64,000 nucleotides of DNA from Mytilus edulis (GCF_963676685.1 NC_092349.1:60959881-61023880); one strand, 5' to 3'; numbered from the stretch's first letter, positions 23,371-35,827 are shown. The notes: generated from the letters alone by a model not told the origin. Numbers and translations are program-made.

Positions 23371-23920
23371 CTAAAAACATACAAACGAATTAAACATATA
23401 TATATATGGAACGCCATACTGTCTTATGGGTTTCTTTTACAATAGTTGATGTGGTTGTATTATTGTTTGATGACATTATGAATTTACTTAATATGATTTT
23501 GACATTACGAAATGATGTTTAGATTTACATCAATATGGTAATGTCATTAACTAAAGGAACATAAGTTGTCAATTCATGTTCACCAATTTAACTGAAATTC
23601 TCATATTTGATTTATAACATAAAAGATAACAATATTCAAATTATAAAAAGTCCTAAGTTAACAATTTCCTACGCATCAACTCGATAATATGTGTCAGCAT
23701 TTCGTGTATATTTTAGTCTAGACGCCATACTATTAACCACCGAGGTGACCAACTAAGACTGTCAATCTTCATATAACCCAGTATAAATATAAAAATATAA
23801 ACTAAATATAAATTTATAGCGAACACGTGCAATGGATTGTTTTACGCCTGCTTGATTTCATATCTATTGTTTAAAAATATGTTTATCATCGTTTTTACTT
23901 TTTATGAAAACATGAATTAT
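23371..23920 (-). other. Start of the large intron of gene 2
   Basis: AT-rich; (TA)n at 23397-23407. No exon recognised. Confidence 0.45.
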
Positions 23921-24239
23921 AGTCATGTCGTACCCTTACCATTTCGTACCCCCCCCCCCCACCCCCACCCCCATTTTGTACCCTAGTAAAAACCATTTCG
24001 TACCCTGACCATCCATTTTTGACGATTTTGTACCTCATGGAATGTTAACATGTAATACTATTTCGTACCTGATGGAAGGTTTACATTTAATACCGTTTCG
24101 TACCTCATGGAAGATTAATATGTATGCCATTTCGTACCTCATGGAAGATTAATATGTATGCCGTTTCGTACCTAATCGAAGAGGACATGAATATCAATAA
24201 TGTGGTCATTTTTATAAATTTCCTGTTTACAAAACTTTG

Positions 24240-24465
24240 AATTTTTCGAAAAACTAAGGATTTTCTTATACCAGACATAGATTACCTTCGCCGTATTTGG
24301 TACAACTTTTTTAAATTTTTAATCCTCAATGCTCTTCAACTTTGTACTTGTTTGGCTTTTTTTTAAATATTTTGATATGAGCGTCACTGATAAGTCTTAT
24401 GTAGACGAAACGCGCGTCTGGCGTACTAAATTATAATCCTGGTACCTTTGATAACTATTTACTAT
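24240..24465 (+). repeat. Dispersed hammerhead-bearing repeat, copy in the foldback arm
   Basis: Same family as 5570-5770. Hammerhead-like segment 24381-24424. The core is CUGAUAA (conserved G8 changed to A), the rest intact: stem I GCGUCA with UGGCGU, stem II GUC/GAC, GAAA, GUC. Probably inactive. Confidence 0.75.
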
Positions 24466-24559
24466 GCATGCTGTTTGTACCTTATGTAAGATTATTATGT
24501 ATGGTATTTCATTTTTATGTGTTACGTGTCCTGGTGAAAACTGTTTCAAATACGTTTAC

Positions 24560-25022
24560 GTGTAATACCACCAAATCATGGTACGTCACATCCGGTTGTA
24601 TACGAAAGTAGGCCTAAAAAAAATTCCCTTGAATTTGACAGTTGTAAAAAATTAACCCTGCATTTCAATGCACTTAAATTTTTCTGAGTCATAAACATGT
24701 ATGTTGATTGTCTGAAAGCATCATTCATTTTTTATTTGATGGTCTTATAAAATATTTTGAAACGTTAAGGTTACATAGTTACCAAAGCAGGTAACCAGTA
24801 AATAACAGTGTAAAATTTGGGTTGTTTACTTCCGGTGATGGTTACTTTCTGATATGCAATGAAATGTAGTGTGAAATTATCACTGTAGCACTGGAAAGGA
24901 TTAAACTTTATACATGCAAAGTATTTCTTTGGTTGAAATAAAGGTAAATACTGTACAATTTTTTTTAAAGTGCCAATTTAACAAAGACTAATAGAGAAAA
25001 ATCAATTTTGGTATTACACCTA
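24560..25022. mobile_element. TA-flanked MITE, copy 1
   Basis: About 460 bp with ends (C)GTGTAATACC and GGTATTACACC in inverted orientation, bordered by TA on each side. Nearly identical to copy 2 at 26329-26796. The TA target site suggests a Tc1/mariner-type transposase in trans (inference). Confidence 0.7.
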
Positions 25023-26328
25023 TTTAGGGAAACTACATGTGCACTCGTGACCTTATTGTACTTTCATTTTTAAAAATTATTACTAAACCAGTTCATGCAT
25101 TGTAAACATGGACTATTCACAATGGATTGAAACACAGAAAGCACGTTTGAGGTAAAATTGCCTTGAAATGGGGGTTTACGGGTGTTTGCTAAGTCAAATG
25201 GGTGGACAGATGAAGATGTATTCAGTTTACTGTGTCAAATTTTAAATCACCCTTACAGTTTTGTTTATACAACATGTGAATTTTCATTTCAGTGTTAACC
25301 ATATTCTGAAAAGCATTCTGTTGAAAAATCTTATATGTGAATTGGTCTGCAGATGACACTTCAGCATTAAAGTATGTATCAACTAATGTCATGTTGTTTT
25401 GTTTTTTTTGGCCGCAAAAGTTTACAATTTGCCATTGTGCCGTCTGCATTTTGCACTGACAACAAATCATTTAAACACTTATTTGCCCTGGATTTATACA
25501 CATCAGAATCCAGTCTCACATACTTAAACTTTATAATGATTACCAATTTTTGTTTTTACCAGCATTCCAAGGGACATAACCCTTTTTAAAAACATTTTGA
25601 GGTATTTTTTTATTACTCTTTCTCCCCATTTTCTAATGTATAATACAAGAAAGTGGACTTTTTGTGTAAATCTATTAGAAATCTACTGTTATGAGTAAAT
25701 AAAAAGACTTTGATACCAGTAACAATAAATGATTGACTGGAAGGGAACCGTTATTTGTCACACTAGGGGAACAGACCAAAAACTAAAGTTACACATAAGG
25801 GCTTATAGAAACTTCCGTGTAGACTGTTAAAATTTATAGAGACAGTTCTTTCAGCTAAAACACTTTAATTATTGATTTAACATTACATTTATTTCATTTT
25901 TTGGGGAAAATAATCACATTTGTTTGATTTTTTAGACAAAAGATATCAAGTTTTGATGAAAAAAGTAGGAAGAAGGAAAAATGGACCAAAACAGACCAAA
26001 ACAGACCTTCAAATGAACTCTTAAAGGTGCAATAAAATTGTTTATCATCTTAATGTTGTCTTTTATATTCTATTTAATTGTTTGAATGCATAGATCATGA
26101 GTATATGATCAGATATTAGTCAACACTGCATTTTATAATGATACACTGAAATTAGGATTTTTTGAAGAAATTAGACTAAAATCGCCGTAGAATATGGCCT
26201 TACATTATAGTGATTTTCTTTGAAATTATAGCTCTGACTGAGACAAAACTTGACAGTTATGCTTTAAATAACTTGCAATTGAAGGGAAAAAATTACAGTA
26301 AGTTTATTTGACATTTAGGTGTTCTTTA

Positions 26329-26796
26329 GGTGTAATACCACCTAATCATGGTACGTCACATCCGGTTGTATACGAAAATAGGCCTAAAAAAATATTCCCT
26401 TGAATTTGACAGTTGTAGAAAATTAACCCTGCATTTCAATGCACTTAAATTTTTCTGAGTCATAAACATGTATGTTGGGTGTCTGAAAGCATCTTTCCTT
26501 TTTTTATTTGATGGTCTAAATAAAATATTTTGGAACGTTAAGGTTACATAGTTACCAAAACAGGTAACCAGTAAATAACAGTGTAAAATTTGGGTTGTTT
26601 ACTTCCGGTGATGGTTACTTTCTTATATGCAATGAAATGTAGTGTGAAATTTTCACTGTAGCACTGGAAAGTATTAAACTTTATACATGCAAAGTATTTC
26701 TTTGGTTGAAATAAAGGTAAATACTGTACAATTTTTTTTTAAAGTGCCAATTTAACAAAGACTAATAGGGAAAAATCAATGGTGGTATTACACCTA
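26329..26796. mobile_element. TA-flanked MITE, copy 2
   Basis: Ends GGTGTAATACCACC and GGTGGTATTACACC are exact inverted repeats, with TA on both sides. Same orientation as copy 1. The better preserved copy. No open frame. Confidence 0.75.
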
Positions 26797-27692
26797 TAGT
26801 CAACATGCGCATAATAAACACTTACTTAATCATGAATAATTAAAAAAAATAAGACTTAATAAATATTTTATTGTACTGTTGGTTTGCATAAACAAAACAA
26901 TATTAACAAAAATAAACTAATAAAAACAATCATATAATGCCAAAATGGCAAACGAGCACATATAAAAACATGAGATAAACATGAGATACAAAATATTGCA
27001 CCTGTTGGAGCTTTTAGAAATTTACCAATTAGTCATCTTAACACAAGAAAATAGGAAAGAAGTGATAAAAAAAACTGTCCTCGATTCAGACTCAGGACTA
27101 TTGGCTGGATGTAATTTCTCAAGTTAAAAAGCCATAGCAAGTTCTTTGATTTTGATTGGTCACATAATGTGCAAATACTTATGCAAACACTGACTCATGG
27201 CTTCCTTTTTTGAGTAAAGTCAGCGTGTGCCCTTTTCACTGCATTTCCTGACAAATACAACTATTAATTACTACAAAAACAGTAGCAGATGATTATTTCT
27301 TTGTTGGTTGATTAACCCCATATTTTTTTAGAGTTAAACAATTAGTTAATATCAATCCTGCAAACAAACAAAGTGTATTTATAACTATTGAAGTTTCCAA
27401 GGCCTGCTTAATCAAACAAATCATCGGTCTTTATAACACTGTTACGTCTAGAGGCGTGAAAAACTATACAAAAACATGATACGAAATAGCTTACATGTAT
27501 TAAGTCCATGAGGAACGAAATGGTAGATGCATTTGGCCCATTGGGTACGAAATGGATATTATCGTGGGAACGAAATGGTAAATGTTGGGTACGAAATGGA
27601 TATTATCGTGGGTACGAAATGGTAAATGTTGGGTACGAAATGGCAGATTTGGGAACGAAATGGCAGAGGTACGAAATGGTCAGAGTACGACA

Positions 27693-28544
27693 TTACTTGC
27701 TTCCGTAAAAATAAGTGTATCAAATCAGTCAATCAAAGTGTTTTCCTTTGAATCACTTTCTATGTTGACATTCTTTTCTTTTTTAAAGCCACACACACCT
27801 AGTTAATGCAAAACCCATCTCTAGCTCAGGGGTTTAATTGAAATTTACACGAGTTTTGGATCAATGAGGTCGAATTATTCATCACTTGCATTTATTATCG
27901 TCTACTTTGTGCAAAACTGGCTGCTAAAAGCAAATTATTATTACAGTATAATTTCACTGTACATAAATGAATCATATTTAAATTTGTTGTATAGCTGGTA
28001 GCTAATTCACCGTTAATGATATTTTAATAGATCATGTCATGGTTTGTAATGCCTTCATATGTATTTGTCATTACGTAAATTGATTTCAATAACATTTAAT
28101 GTGGCATAAGGCAAATTGGTTTTATTTTTTCTGAATGTGTATATGAGTTAAAGTAATTTAGGTGTTGCATAATTACCAATAATAATTTGACAATACTTTA
28201 TATGGCTTTAAAATTTACATCAGATGTTTAAAACCATTTAACACTACTTGATGTGTTCGTTCAATTATGTCATGTGGCGCTGTCATTCTTAGATGTTGTC
28301 ATGACGTTTCTCGCTGAGGTAAAACTATGTTATTTTCAACCGATTTCTATCGTGTTTGTTTATTTGCTTCAGTTCGTGTTGCTATCTGTCGAGTCAGAGG
28401 TTTGAAAAAAAGTTCGAGTAACTGTTCGAGTTAAATTTATAGTTAGTATTCGCGTACGAGTTAGAATTCAAGCCATACTTATAGTGAGAGTTCGAGTTTA
28501 TGTTCAGTTTAGAGTTGAATTCAAGTTAAATTCGAGTTTAATTA
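27693..28544. other. Intronic DNA, with a GAGTTCGAGTT-rich stretch
   Basis: No gene or element recognised. 28390-28550 is a degenerate low-complexity stretch built from GTTCGAGTTA-like words. Confidence 0.4.
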
Positions 28545-29262
28545 ACATTAAAAAGAAATCAAAAGACACCAGAGGGACAATTAAACTCATGAATCGAAAA
28601 TAAACTGACAACACCATGGTCAAAACGATAAAAAAAAAAGACAACCAACCTAAATAAATTTACATAAAACACAACACGGACCACAAAGCAATACGAACCC
28701 CAACTAAAACTGGGGGTAGTCTCAGGGGCACCGGAAAGGTAAGCAGATCTTTTTCCACATGTGGCGCCCGTCGTGTTGCTAATGTTATTACAAAGCCGGT
28801 TAACAGTCTTATTCGGTAGGTCACATTCGTGAAAAGGGAAGGATATTGTAGCTACGACATAGGGAACATATTCGATATCATCTGTGAAACGCTTAGTCCA
28901 TAACTGTTAACCAACTCGTGATGGCGTCTGCAAAATTTACGAAGGGATGATTTCAACTTCACCATTTGGAACCCTCGGTTTATAGGCTTAATTTTGAGTA
29001 ACAATCCTCTATCAAGGAAATCAAGGAATGTTGCTACTTACAAATGGAAAGTTCACAATTGGGAAGCTAAATCATCTCTTTTGTCGTAAAGTTTTTGTTT
29101 CCAACCGACCCTAATTGCCAATTTCTAAATGTAAGTCAAGATACAAGGCAGATTTAGCTGTATCTAGATCTGTAGAATCCTTAATCTTCAGTTCGATGGG
29201 ATAGACTCGTTCAACGTAGTCACCAAATTTTATATCATTTAGTGAAAGAACATTATCTATAT
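28545..29262 (-). mobile_element. Mussel retroelement tail, copy c
   Basis: Same family as copies a and b. The minus strand starts further 5' than copy a, reads 'GDYVERVYPIELKIKDSTD' and 'SALYLDLHLEIGN', then decays through several stops and frameshifts into the same 3' tail. A GCTACTTAC motif near 29030 lies inside this remnant and is not an exon edge. Confidence 0.6.
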
Positions 29263-30820
29263 GTATATTTATTTCTTGTGAAAAGTTCCTTAAAACAAAG
29301 GAATTTATTTACTTGTCAATATTATAAATTATTGTCAAGTTCTCTCCACTTTAACGGAGAATTTGAATAAATGAATAGACTTAGTAAAATAATTACAAAA
29401 ACTGCTATAAGTTATTTATATTAAGAGTGTTGATTGACAAACAGGCAATACGACTATAATAAATTATCGTACAAATAAATAACGTATCGGGTTAGATACC
29501 TTATAAAATTGTACAGAGTTTATTTTCGGATAAAAACAACAAACAAGTTATATAGAATACTTGTACTGACCAACCAGTTCCAGCATACAGAAGGACTGAA
29601 ATCTAGGATACTCTGGGTTTTTTTTTCTCGTATAGTATATTAAAAGCAGATGCATTTTAATTACTGATGAAAATATAGAATATTACCGCGTCATAACAAC
29701 CGTCAGTTAAAGAAAGAAGACTGTCCGTTGTTTCCGTATCTATATAAAGGTTCCCTATATTTTTCCGCAGAAAAAAATACATTGTGCAGCTACCCAGAAA
29801 TATATTGACTATAATAAGACAGTTTTATTTGTAACATATTATAAATATTTCATATACGTAATTAATAAATTATATATTGTATCTCCAACTTTCTCATTCA
29901 TATTCACCAAAAGCCAGAGACTCAACGATCCCTTATAGATAACATAATGTTGTGGCTATATTAAAAGTTCTTCTTGTATTTAGTAGTCTTGTCTCGATAG
30001 TACAGTCCTTTCTTGTATATTGGTGTAACTTTGACCGGTAAAAATTTAAACAGTCAAAGTCCCACTATTATACGAATTGTTTTATTACAAGGGTTTAAGG
30101 TACACTAGAACTAAACATAGCCCTATGGCGTTACAATATTTAGTAGTAGGTCAAGATATGAAACAGCTTTAACTGTATTTTTGCTATTCTATATTTATAA
30201 AAATGGGATAGATTTATTCAATGTAATCACTATATTTTGAAATAGTTAGTTGGGGAACGAAAATCATTAAGCAAAATTAAGATATTAAATGAAAACCCTG
30301 ACTGAAAAGAAACGATTTTTTTCTATAATTTAACTGGGCATTAGAATATATAGTATAATTGCCAATAAAACAACTCTCCGTCATGATAATGGAGATACAC
30401 AGTGAGGAATAAGAGGAGGAAAATACATCATTCAAAGGCAATAGATGATAACATATTCTCTCAACAGTAATAATGGCTCTAAGTACTTGTATCTGGTCAT
30501 AATAGAAACGACTCGAAAGGGACATTCACACTGATAAGTCGAAAAAAAATACTGAAAACACTAACGCAAAAGAAACCCAACACTAGGACCAAAACTAAAA
30601 GCAGTATACGAGACACATCATTGAAAACAATAGCCTGAGCAACAAGAACGCAACCAAAATCTAGGGTTGATTCTTAAATCTATATGAATGATAATAATTC
30701 GTGTAAACACAGAAGGGTTTCTACTGGGTTATAGTCGCCGTCACGTAAAATTGGTACCATTTTTATAGTTGAAAACAAATTAAACTAACAGCCGCATTCA
30801 TTCGAGATGACGTTTTTCAA
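29263..30820. other. Intronic DNA, no gene seen
   Basis: AT-rich. 30530-30665 looks like another worn copy of the A-rich mussel repeat tail seen at 14.5 and 44.4 kb. The open frame at 30277-30525 has no family resemblance. Confidence 0.4.
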
Positions 30821-31789
30821 TAATAAGATTAATCATTCAGCATTAAATCAATTTAATAAATTGAGAGTATCGTCTGCTAAACTAGAGTTAACTTTTCTTT
30901 AATTATGACGGACTTAAGCGTCTTTTGTTAACCTACATTTTTCATAAGCTGTTTTCCCGCTTTTATTTGGTATAAAATTGCATGCTTTTCGTGATTTGTT
31001 CATTGCGTGATTTGAACTCTGAAGGAACACAAAAAGGACAGGTAGATTCGGACTAAGATAAGTACATAATGTTTTATTGATAGTTAGATTAGTTACTGCA
31101 ATTGTATTTTCCGGATTATTTTTATTTCTGTAATTTGTAAAAGAAATTATTTGATTTTAAATGAAAGTTATTTCTTGCAAATAGTTCGATTCATTAATTC
31201 AATTTTTCTCTCACTTGAATAGCATATTACACGGAACAAACTATATTCTAATAATGATAGTTATGTTATATTGTGCACACTTATATTTCATTGACTAGCA
31301 TTAAAATTAAATGCTTTACTACAGGTGATATATTTTGTTTTAAATGTATTAGCGATACACTTTGAACAGGTAATTACAATGTATGTTGTGTATGCCGTGT
31401 TATCATTAACATGACCGGAAACGTTTAATTTTCTTAAACGTTACATGATTTATACATGTGTGTTTAATTTGCGGAAACATAGTTTAATTAAGTTAAGCTT
31501 GGTAATAGAAGCTATCAAACGTTTTTAAAACGATGTTTATTTTGTTAAGAAAGCACACATCGTAGCTGTTTTGAGTTATGTTTTTATAATCAACTTCATT
31601 TGTTTTGATGCATAAAAATATATCAAAAGTTTAGTTAAGACTACGCAGTGTAAACATTTTGGTATTTCAATTTATTTAAATTTGAGTAATCTATCTTATG
31701 TTAAATTCATACATGTTTAAATATGATCTAGACTTTAAAGACTTGATGTATGTATCTAATCTGTATTTATGATTATAATAGTTACAACA

Positions 31790-32116
31790 ATGCCAAGAGG
31801 TAGAGGTAGACGTCGCCGACAGGACCAGGTTAGAAGTCCGAAGCTTCGGGTTAGGAGGGCTCCCAGGGAAGTACAACAGCCACAACCAGTTGTGAGAAAT
31901 GTGGGAAGGCGTCCACCAGCTGATGTAGAGCAAGAAGCATATATAGAAAGAAGACTGCGGGTTGATGAACCCGAATTAGTTGCCATGCGACCTGTTGACA
32001 TTCGAGTGAATGAGCCGCAATTAGCTGCATTAGGTGAGGTAAATGAAGTTTATGATGAACCTCTAATGTTACCTGGCTTTATTGAAGTTGACATATTTAT
32101 AAGCCAAAAACTTTAG
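31790..32116 (+). pseudogene. Ngaro gag-like ORF, N-terminal part
   Basis: Starts MPRGRGRRRR, very basic and nucleic-acid binding in character, then acidic/hydrophobic. The frame ends at 32116, while gag-like sequence continues in another frame ('WNFEYIELSLMHRKNF', 'SSVEDWTDLFIAYAQVHIER') to the next entry, so there is at least one frameshift. I chose the Met at 31790 because the upstream residues (MIIIVTT) do not fit. Confidence 0.6.
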
Positions 32117-32354
32117 GACAAAATTTGGAATTTTGAATACATTGAATTGTCTCTTATGCACCGTAAGAATTTTAACAGCCAAACAAATAATGAAAACACA
32201 ATTGGTATCAATGAGGGTATGCTAGTTATTCAAAACAAAGTTAAAAAAAACCCATACTGTTAGTTCTGTTGAAGATTGGACTGATTTATTTATTGCCTAT
32301 GCCCAGGTCCATATCGAAAGGTATCCTGGAAAGGCAAGTGAACTTTTTTCGTAT

Positions 32355-32762
32355 ATGTCCATAATAAGGGGTGCAGCAGCTGATCATTCTTTTGAAAAAT
32401 GCTATTCTTATGACCAACAATTCCGTTTAAGGGTATCAAGGGATCATACAAAGAAATGGTCATCCATAGATGGTTTTTTGTGGTTACGTATTTTAACTGC
32501 CAGTACTCCAAAACAACAACACGCTGATGTTAGTAATAAATGCTACGATTTTAATTTTAGAGGTTTTTGCAATAAACGCAATTGCCAATACAGACATGCA
32601 TGTCTCAAATGTGGTTTAGATCACTCTTCCTTAAGATGTCGTCGATTTATGGACAATGAAATTGATACTGATCCATCTAGGTATAATGGGAATGACATTG
32701 CACCTTTTCTAAACAACTCTGCTAATAAGCAAAACCCAAAAGGAAGTTTTTACAAAAGATAA
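32355..32762 (+). pseudogene. Ngaro gag-like ORF, C-terminal zinc-binding part
   Basis: Encodes 'MSIIRGAAADHSFEKCYSYD' and a Cys/His cluster 'CYDFNFRGFCNKRNCQYRHA' followed by CLKCGLDH and LRC. This CCCH-plus-CCHC-like arrangement is typical of gag-like ORF1 products of DIRS/Ngaro elements and would bind element RNA. It continues the frame-shifted N-terminal part upstream. Confidence 0.7.
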
Positions 32763-32764
32763 TT

Positions 32765-33385
32765 TACATATAATGTAAATGAACTCTTTTCTAATGCTGA
32801 TTTACATTTGTATGCTGACAGTGCAGGTGGTTTTTTCTTGGGTTGTGCAGTTTATTTAAATGGGTCATGATCATTTTCAAAAAGCCATATAATTGGGACA
32901 AAGTTTTATTAGTTGACATCACTTATTTAAAAATAATACCTATGCTTTAGTCATCTTTTTATGCATTTAAATGAATTTCATTGTGGTAATTTGGCTATTG
33001 TTGCAATTTGAAATATAAAAATTATAAGCTTGTAATTACAGCATGTAACTTAGCATTTGCTGCATTTTTACGTGCGAGTGAACTTGCCACTCCATCACAT
33101 GTTGAACATAGGCGAGATATATATATTGATCATGTAAAGTCAGCTTTTTTATTACTATAGGTTTTTCTGAACTGATAAAAAATGGAGATCCATTACTTTA
33201 AAAGTTTGTTGATAAAAATAAACAAATGAGATTTGTCCTCTACATTTACGTAGTTTGATAACTTTTTTCCAAATAAGACCTGGAAATAATGGTCCGCTTT
33301 TATACCATATTAATGGGAAATCCTTGATAAGAGTTCAGTTTCAAATTGGTTTGAACATAGGACTCCGGTCAAGTGAATAAATGTT
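32765..33385 (+). pseudogene. Ngaro RNase H and tyrosine recombinase remnants
   Basis: Right after the gag stop, 'DLHLYADSAGGFFLGCAVYL' resembles the first RNase H block of DIRS-group elements. From 33020, 'TACNLAFAAFLRASELATPS' carries the Arg of the tyrosine recombinase RxSE block, and 'ITFFQIRPGNNGPL' follows. The C-terminal HxxR and Tyr blocks are absent; the minisatellite at 33403 begins there. The RT that should precede RNase H is missing. Confidence 0.6.
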
Positions 33386-33402
33386 GAGTTGTACACGTTG
33401 CT

Positions 33403-33762
33403 TATATTTGTATTGTTGTATAGTATGGTTATTATACTACCTTGAACTGTTGTATAGTATGGTTGATATACTACGTTGAACTGTTGTATACTATGGTTGA
33501 TATACTACGTTTAACTGTTCTATAGTTTGGTTGATATACTACGTTGAACTGTTGTATAGTATGGTTGATATACTACGTTGAACTGTTGTATAGTATGGTT
33601 GATATACTACGTTGAACTGTTGTATAGTATGGTTGATATACTACGTTGAACTGTTGTATAGTATGGTTGATATACTACGTTGAACTGTGGTATAGTATAG
33701 TTCATAAACATGTACTACGTTGAACTGTTGTAAGTATGGTTGATCTACTACGTTCAATTGAT
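33403..33762. repeat. 34-bp minisatellite
   Basis: About ten tandem copies of a unit reading GTTGAACTGTTGTATAGTAT then GGTTGATATACTAC. It lies between the recombinase remnant and B1 of the Ngaro element, where it replaces the recombinase C-terminus. Confidence 0.9.
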
Positions 33763-34979
33763 ATGGTTGAATTTAAAAACCTATGTAATTTCAGAATTTG
33801 TTTAAGTGTGAATTTTTTGTCATGGATGGATAAATTTTGTTTGGCGATGCTCACAAACGGAGTTTGCTAGCATTTGGCTGAATTTATCACAGTTGACGTC
33901 TGGTAGCCCAGTTGCTATTTGGAGAAAACATATGATGGTTGCCGTTCAATGTTTTTATCTTGGACATTAATGAGAAATTGTCGATGAATGCAAATTCGTT
34001 GGCCGGTTGATACATAGTTGAACTGTCCTAATAAATCCATGACAAAAAATTGCCAAAATTCAAACTTACTATTTGTTGTTTTTTATTATGATCATATATT
34101 AGTTTGTCTTACAATTTGTTCACATTTGTATAACGAAGGTAATCAGGAGTCGTTGGAAATATTACGAGGGATTTCAACGAATTTGGGTTATCTTTTATCT
34201 GGTATATCGTATTCCTAAATTGACTTCTGTTGGTTTCTTTCGAATATTTTATAATAAGATTTAATCATTCAGCATTAAATCAATTTAATAAATTGAGAGT
34301 ATCGTCTGCTAAACTAGAGTTAACTTTTCTTTAATTTTGACGGATTTAAGCGTCTTTTGTTAACCTACATTTTTCATAAGCGGTTTTCCCGCTTTTATTT
34401 GGTATAAAGTTGCATGCTTTTCGTGATTTGTTCATTGCGTGATTTGAACTCTGAAGGAACACAAAAACCCACCTTATCCCACCCTTTAGAATATTTTTTC
34501 TGCTGTTTGTTGTATATTATCAGATATTGCCAAAAGAAGCGTCATGGATTGGACAGAATGTTTACTGAATACATAGTTTTACTGAAGGGCTGAATTTATC
34601 ACAGTTGGCGTCTGGTAGCCCAGTTGCCATTTGGAGAAAACATATGATGGTTGCCCTTCAATGTTTTTATCTTGGACATTAATGAGAAATTGTCGATGAA
34701 TGCAAATTCGTTGGCCGGTTGATACATAGTTGAACTGTCCTAATAAATCCATGACAAAAAATTGCCAAAATTCGTTGTTTTTTATTATGATCATATATTA
34801 GTTTGTCTTACAATTTGTTCACATTTGTATAACGAAGGTAATCTGGAGTCGTTGGAAATATTACGAGGGATTTCAACGAATTTGGGTTATCTTTTATCTG
34901 GTATATCGTATTCCTAAATTGACTTCTGTTGGTTTCTTTCGAATATTTAATAAACGGAATCAAATATCATTCATAAAAC

Positions 34980-35320
34980 AACTTCTGTCCTACCTTTTAT
35001 TGTGTTTGCACTGTATAATCCTGACTTTCACATAAACCAAGATTATTTTGTATGAAGGAATCCGACATTGTTATTACCGGGAGTGCTACCGTGGAACTCC
35101 ACGTGCTGTCTATTTTCTCGTGTCTCTCGGAGCTTTTCATCATTTTTATGCAAAAAGCGCGGGAAATTTTATCATCAATGGCAAGGATATTACCGGAGAG
35201 TTATGAATGTTATGTAAATAAGGGATCCAAACCAGATGACGGTTTTACAATGTAAATAATCTTAAGAAATGTGAAGGTCAGTATTATACAGTGCAAACAC
35301 AATTAAAGGTAGGACAGTAG
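34980..35320. mobile_element. MITE with about 38-bp terminal inverted repeats
   Basis: Left end around TCTGTCCTACCTTTTATTGTGTTTGCACTGTATAAT (34982-35018) is the near-exact reverse complement of 35282-35319. About 340 bp, no transposase. The open frame at 35052-35255 inside has no known family. It abuts the B2 repeat of the Ngaro element. Confidence 0.7.
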
Positions 35321-35785
35321 TGGATATTTGGACATGATTTTCTTCCGCTAATTGAAAAACATTATCTCGAGTAAACGCGGCTGATATATTAAAACAATTT
35401 TACGTGAAGGCGACTATAGTTATGCCATCATTGAGGAACTTCCATCAGTAGTGACATCGACCTAGTTATTATAAATAAGCTCATCATAGATGACAGGCTT
35501 AAAACTATATACTCAATACGCGAGTTTCGTCTAAAAACAGCTTCAACAGTGACACGCGATTCTACAAAATTAAAGAGGCCAATTAAGTATAACCTGCTAA
35601 TTAATTAAATGAACATAAAGCAAACCATTCAGTATTGATACCAGCAAACATGGTTTATTGTTTGCTTATGTTTAATTGAATTCAATTCCTACTTAAAGAT
35701 TAAAAATCTGATGAAGATTTTGTTGGGTTTACGAAGATCGAAAACATATATTTCGTCTGAAAAAGTATAGTTTAAATTTCCTTAC
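35321..35785. other. Intron with worn hammerhead-repeat fragment
   Basis: 35390-35570 is a diverged minus-strand copy of the 355-bp hammerhead repeat (a CGCGAGTTTCGTCTA and a CAACAGTGACACGCG piece remain), no longer ribozyme-competent. Otherwise AT-rich, no exon. Confidence 0.45.
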
Positions 35786-35827
35786 TTCTATCATTCTTTG
35801 CTTCAATCACTTCTTCATTCTGTTTGC
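35786..35827 (-). CDS. Gene 2, 42-nt linker exon (third repeat)
   Basis: Minus-strand exon with acceptor TTATAG and donor AGAA|GTAAGG; 42 nt, phase 1-1, open. It reads KQNEEVIEAKNDR and joins the STAND exon as A|GG TTC (R-F-I-N-K). It shares its QNE start with the exons at 38193 and 45523, and its flanking intron also matches theirs. Confidence 0.65.

Larger units (their letters stand above)
23922..27692. mobile_element. Foldback-like element with minisatellite ends
   Basis: The left end has about eight degenerate tandem units with CCATTTCGTACC (23922-24188, resuming at about 24466-24510). The right end has about nine units of the reverse complement GGTACGAAATGG (27476-27690). The outer tips match in inverted orientation (ATGTCGTACCCTTACCATTT on the left, and AAATGGTCAGAGTACGACAT on the right). 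The left arm is interrupted by a hammerhead-repeat copy, and the interior holds two MITE copies. No transposase frame is visible, so the element is non-autonomous or gutted. It sits in the intron of gene 2. Confidence 0.6.
30822..34950 (+). mobile_element. Ngaro/DIRS-type tyrosine-recombinase retrotransposon, RT deleted
   Basis: The repeats form the split direct repeat pattern of Ngaro-type elements: A1 30822-31034, coding part, B1 about 33870-34246, A2 34253-34465, B2 about 34589-34950. A1 and A2 are about 97% alike over 213 bp; B1 and B2 are nearly identical. The coding part has a gag-like ORF, an RNase H fragment and a recombinase fragment in that order, but no reverse transcriptase between gag and RNase H. 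It is therefore a non-autonomous deletion derivative. It sits in the intron of gene 2 in the opposite orientation to the gene. Confidence 0.8.

Noticed and set aside
23371-23380. ATG at 23380 as the start of the intact STAND-ankyrin protein
   Set aside because: An acceptor GTTTTTAG sits between this ATG and the conserved FINK block, and gene 1 has an acceptor at the same codon. The ATG is probably intronic, although a transcript starting there cannot be excluded.
29020-29090. GCTACTTAC motif as an exon edge on the minus strand
   Set aside because: It lies inside retroelement copy c, and the implied exon is 25 nt, out of phase.
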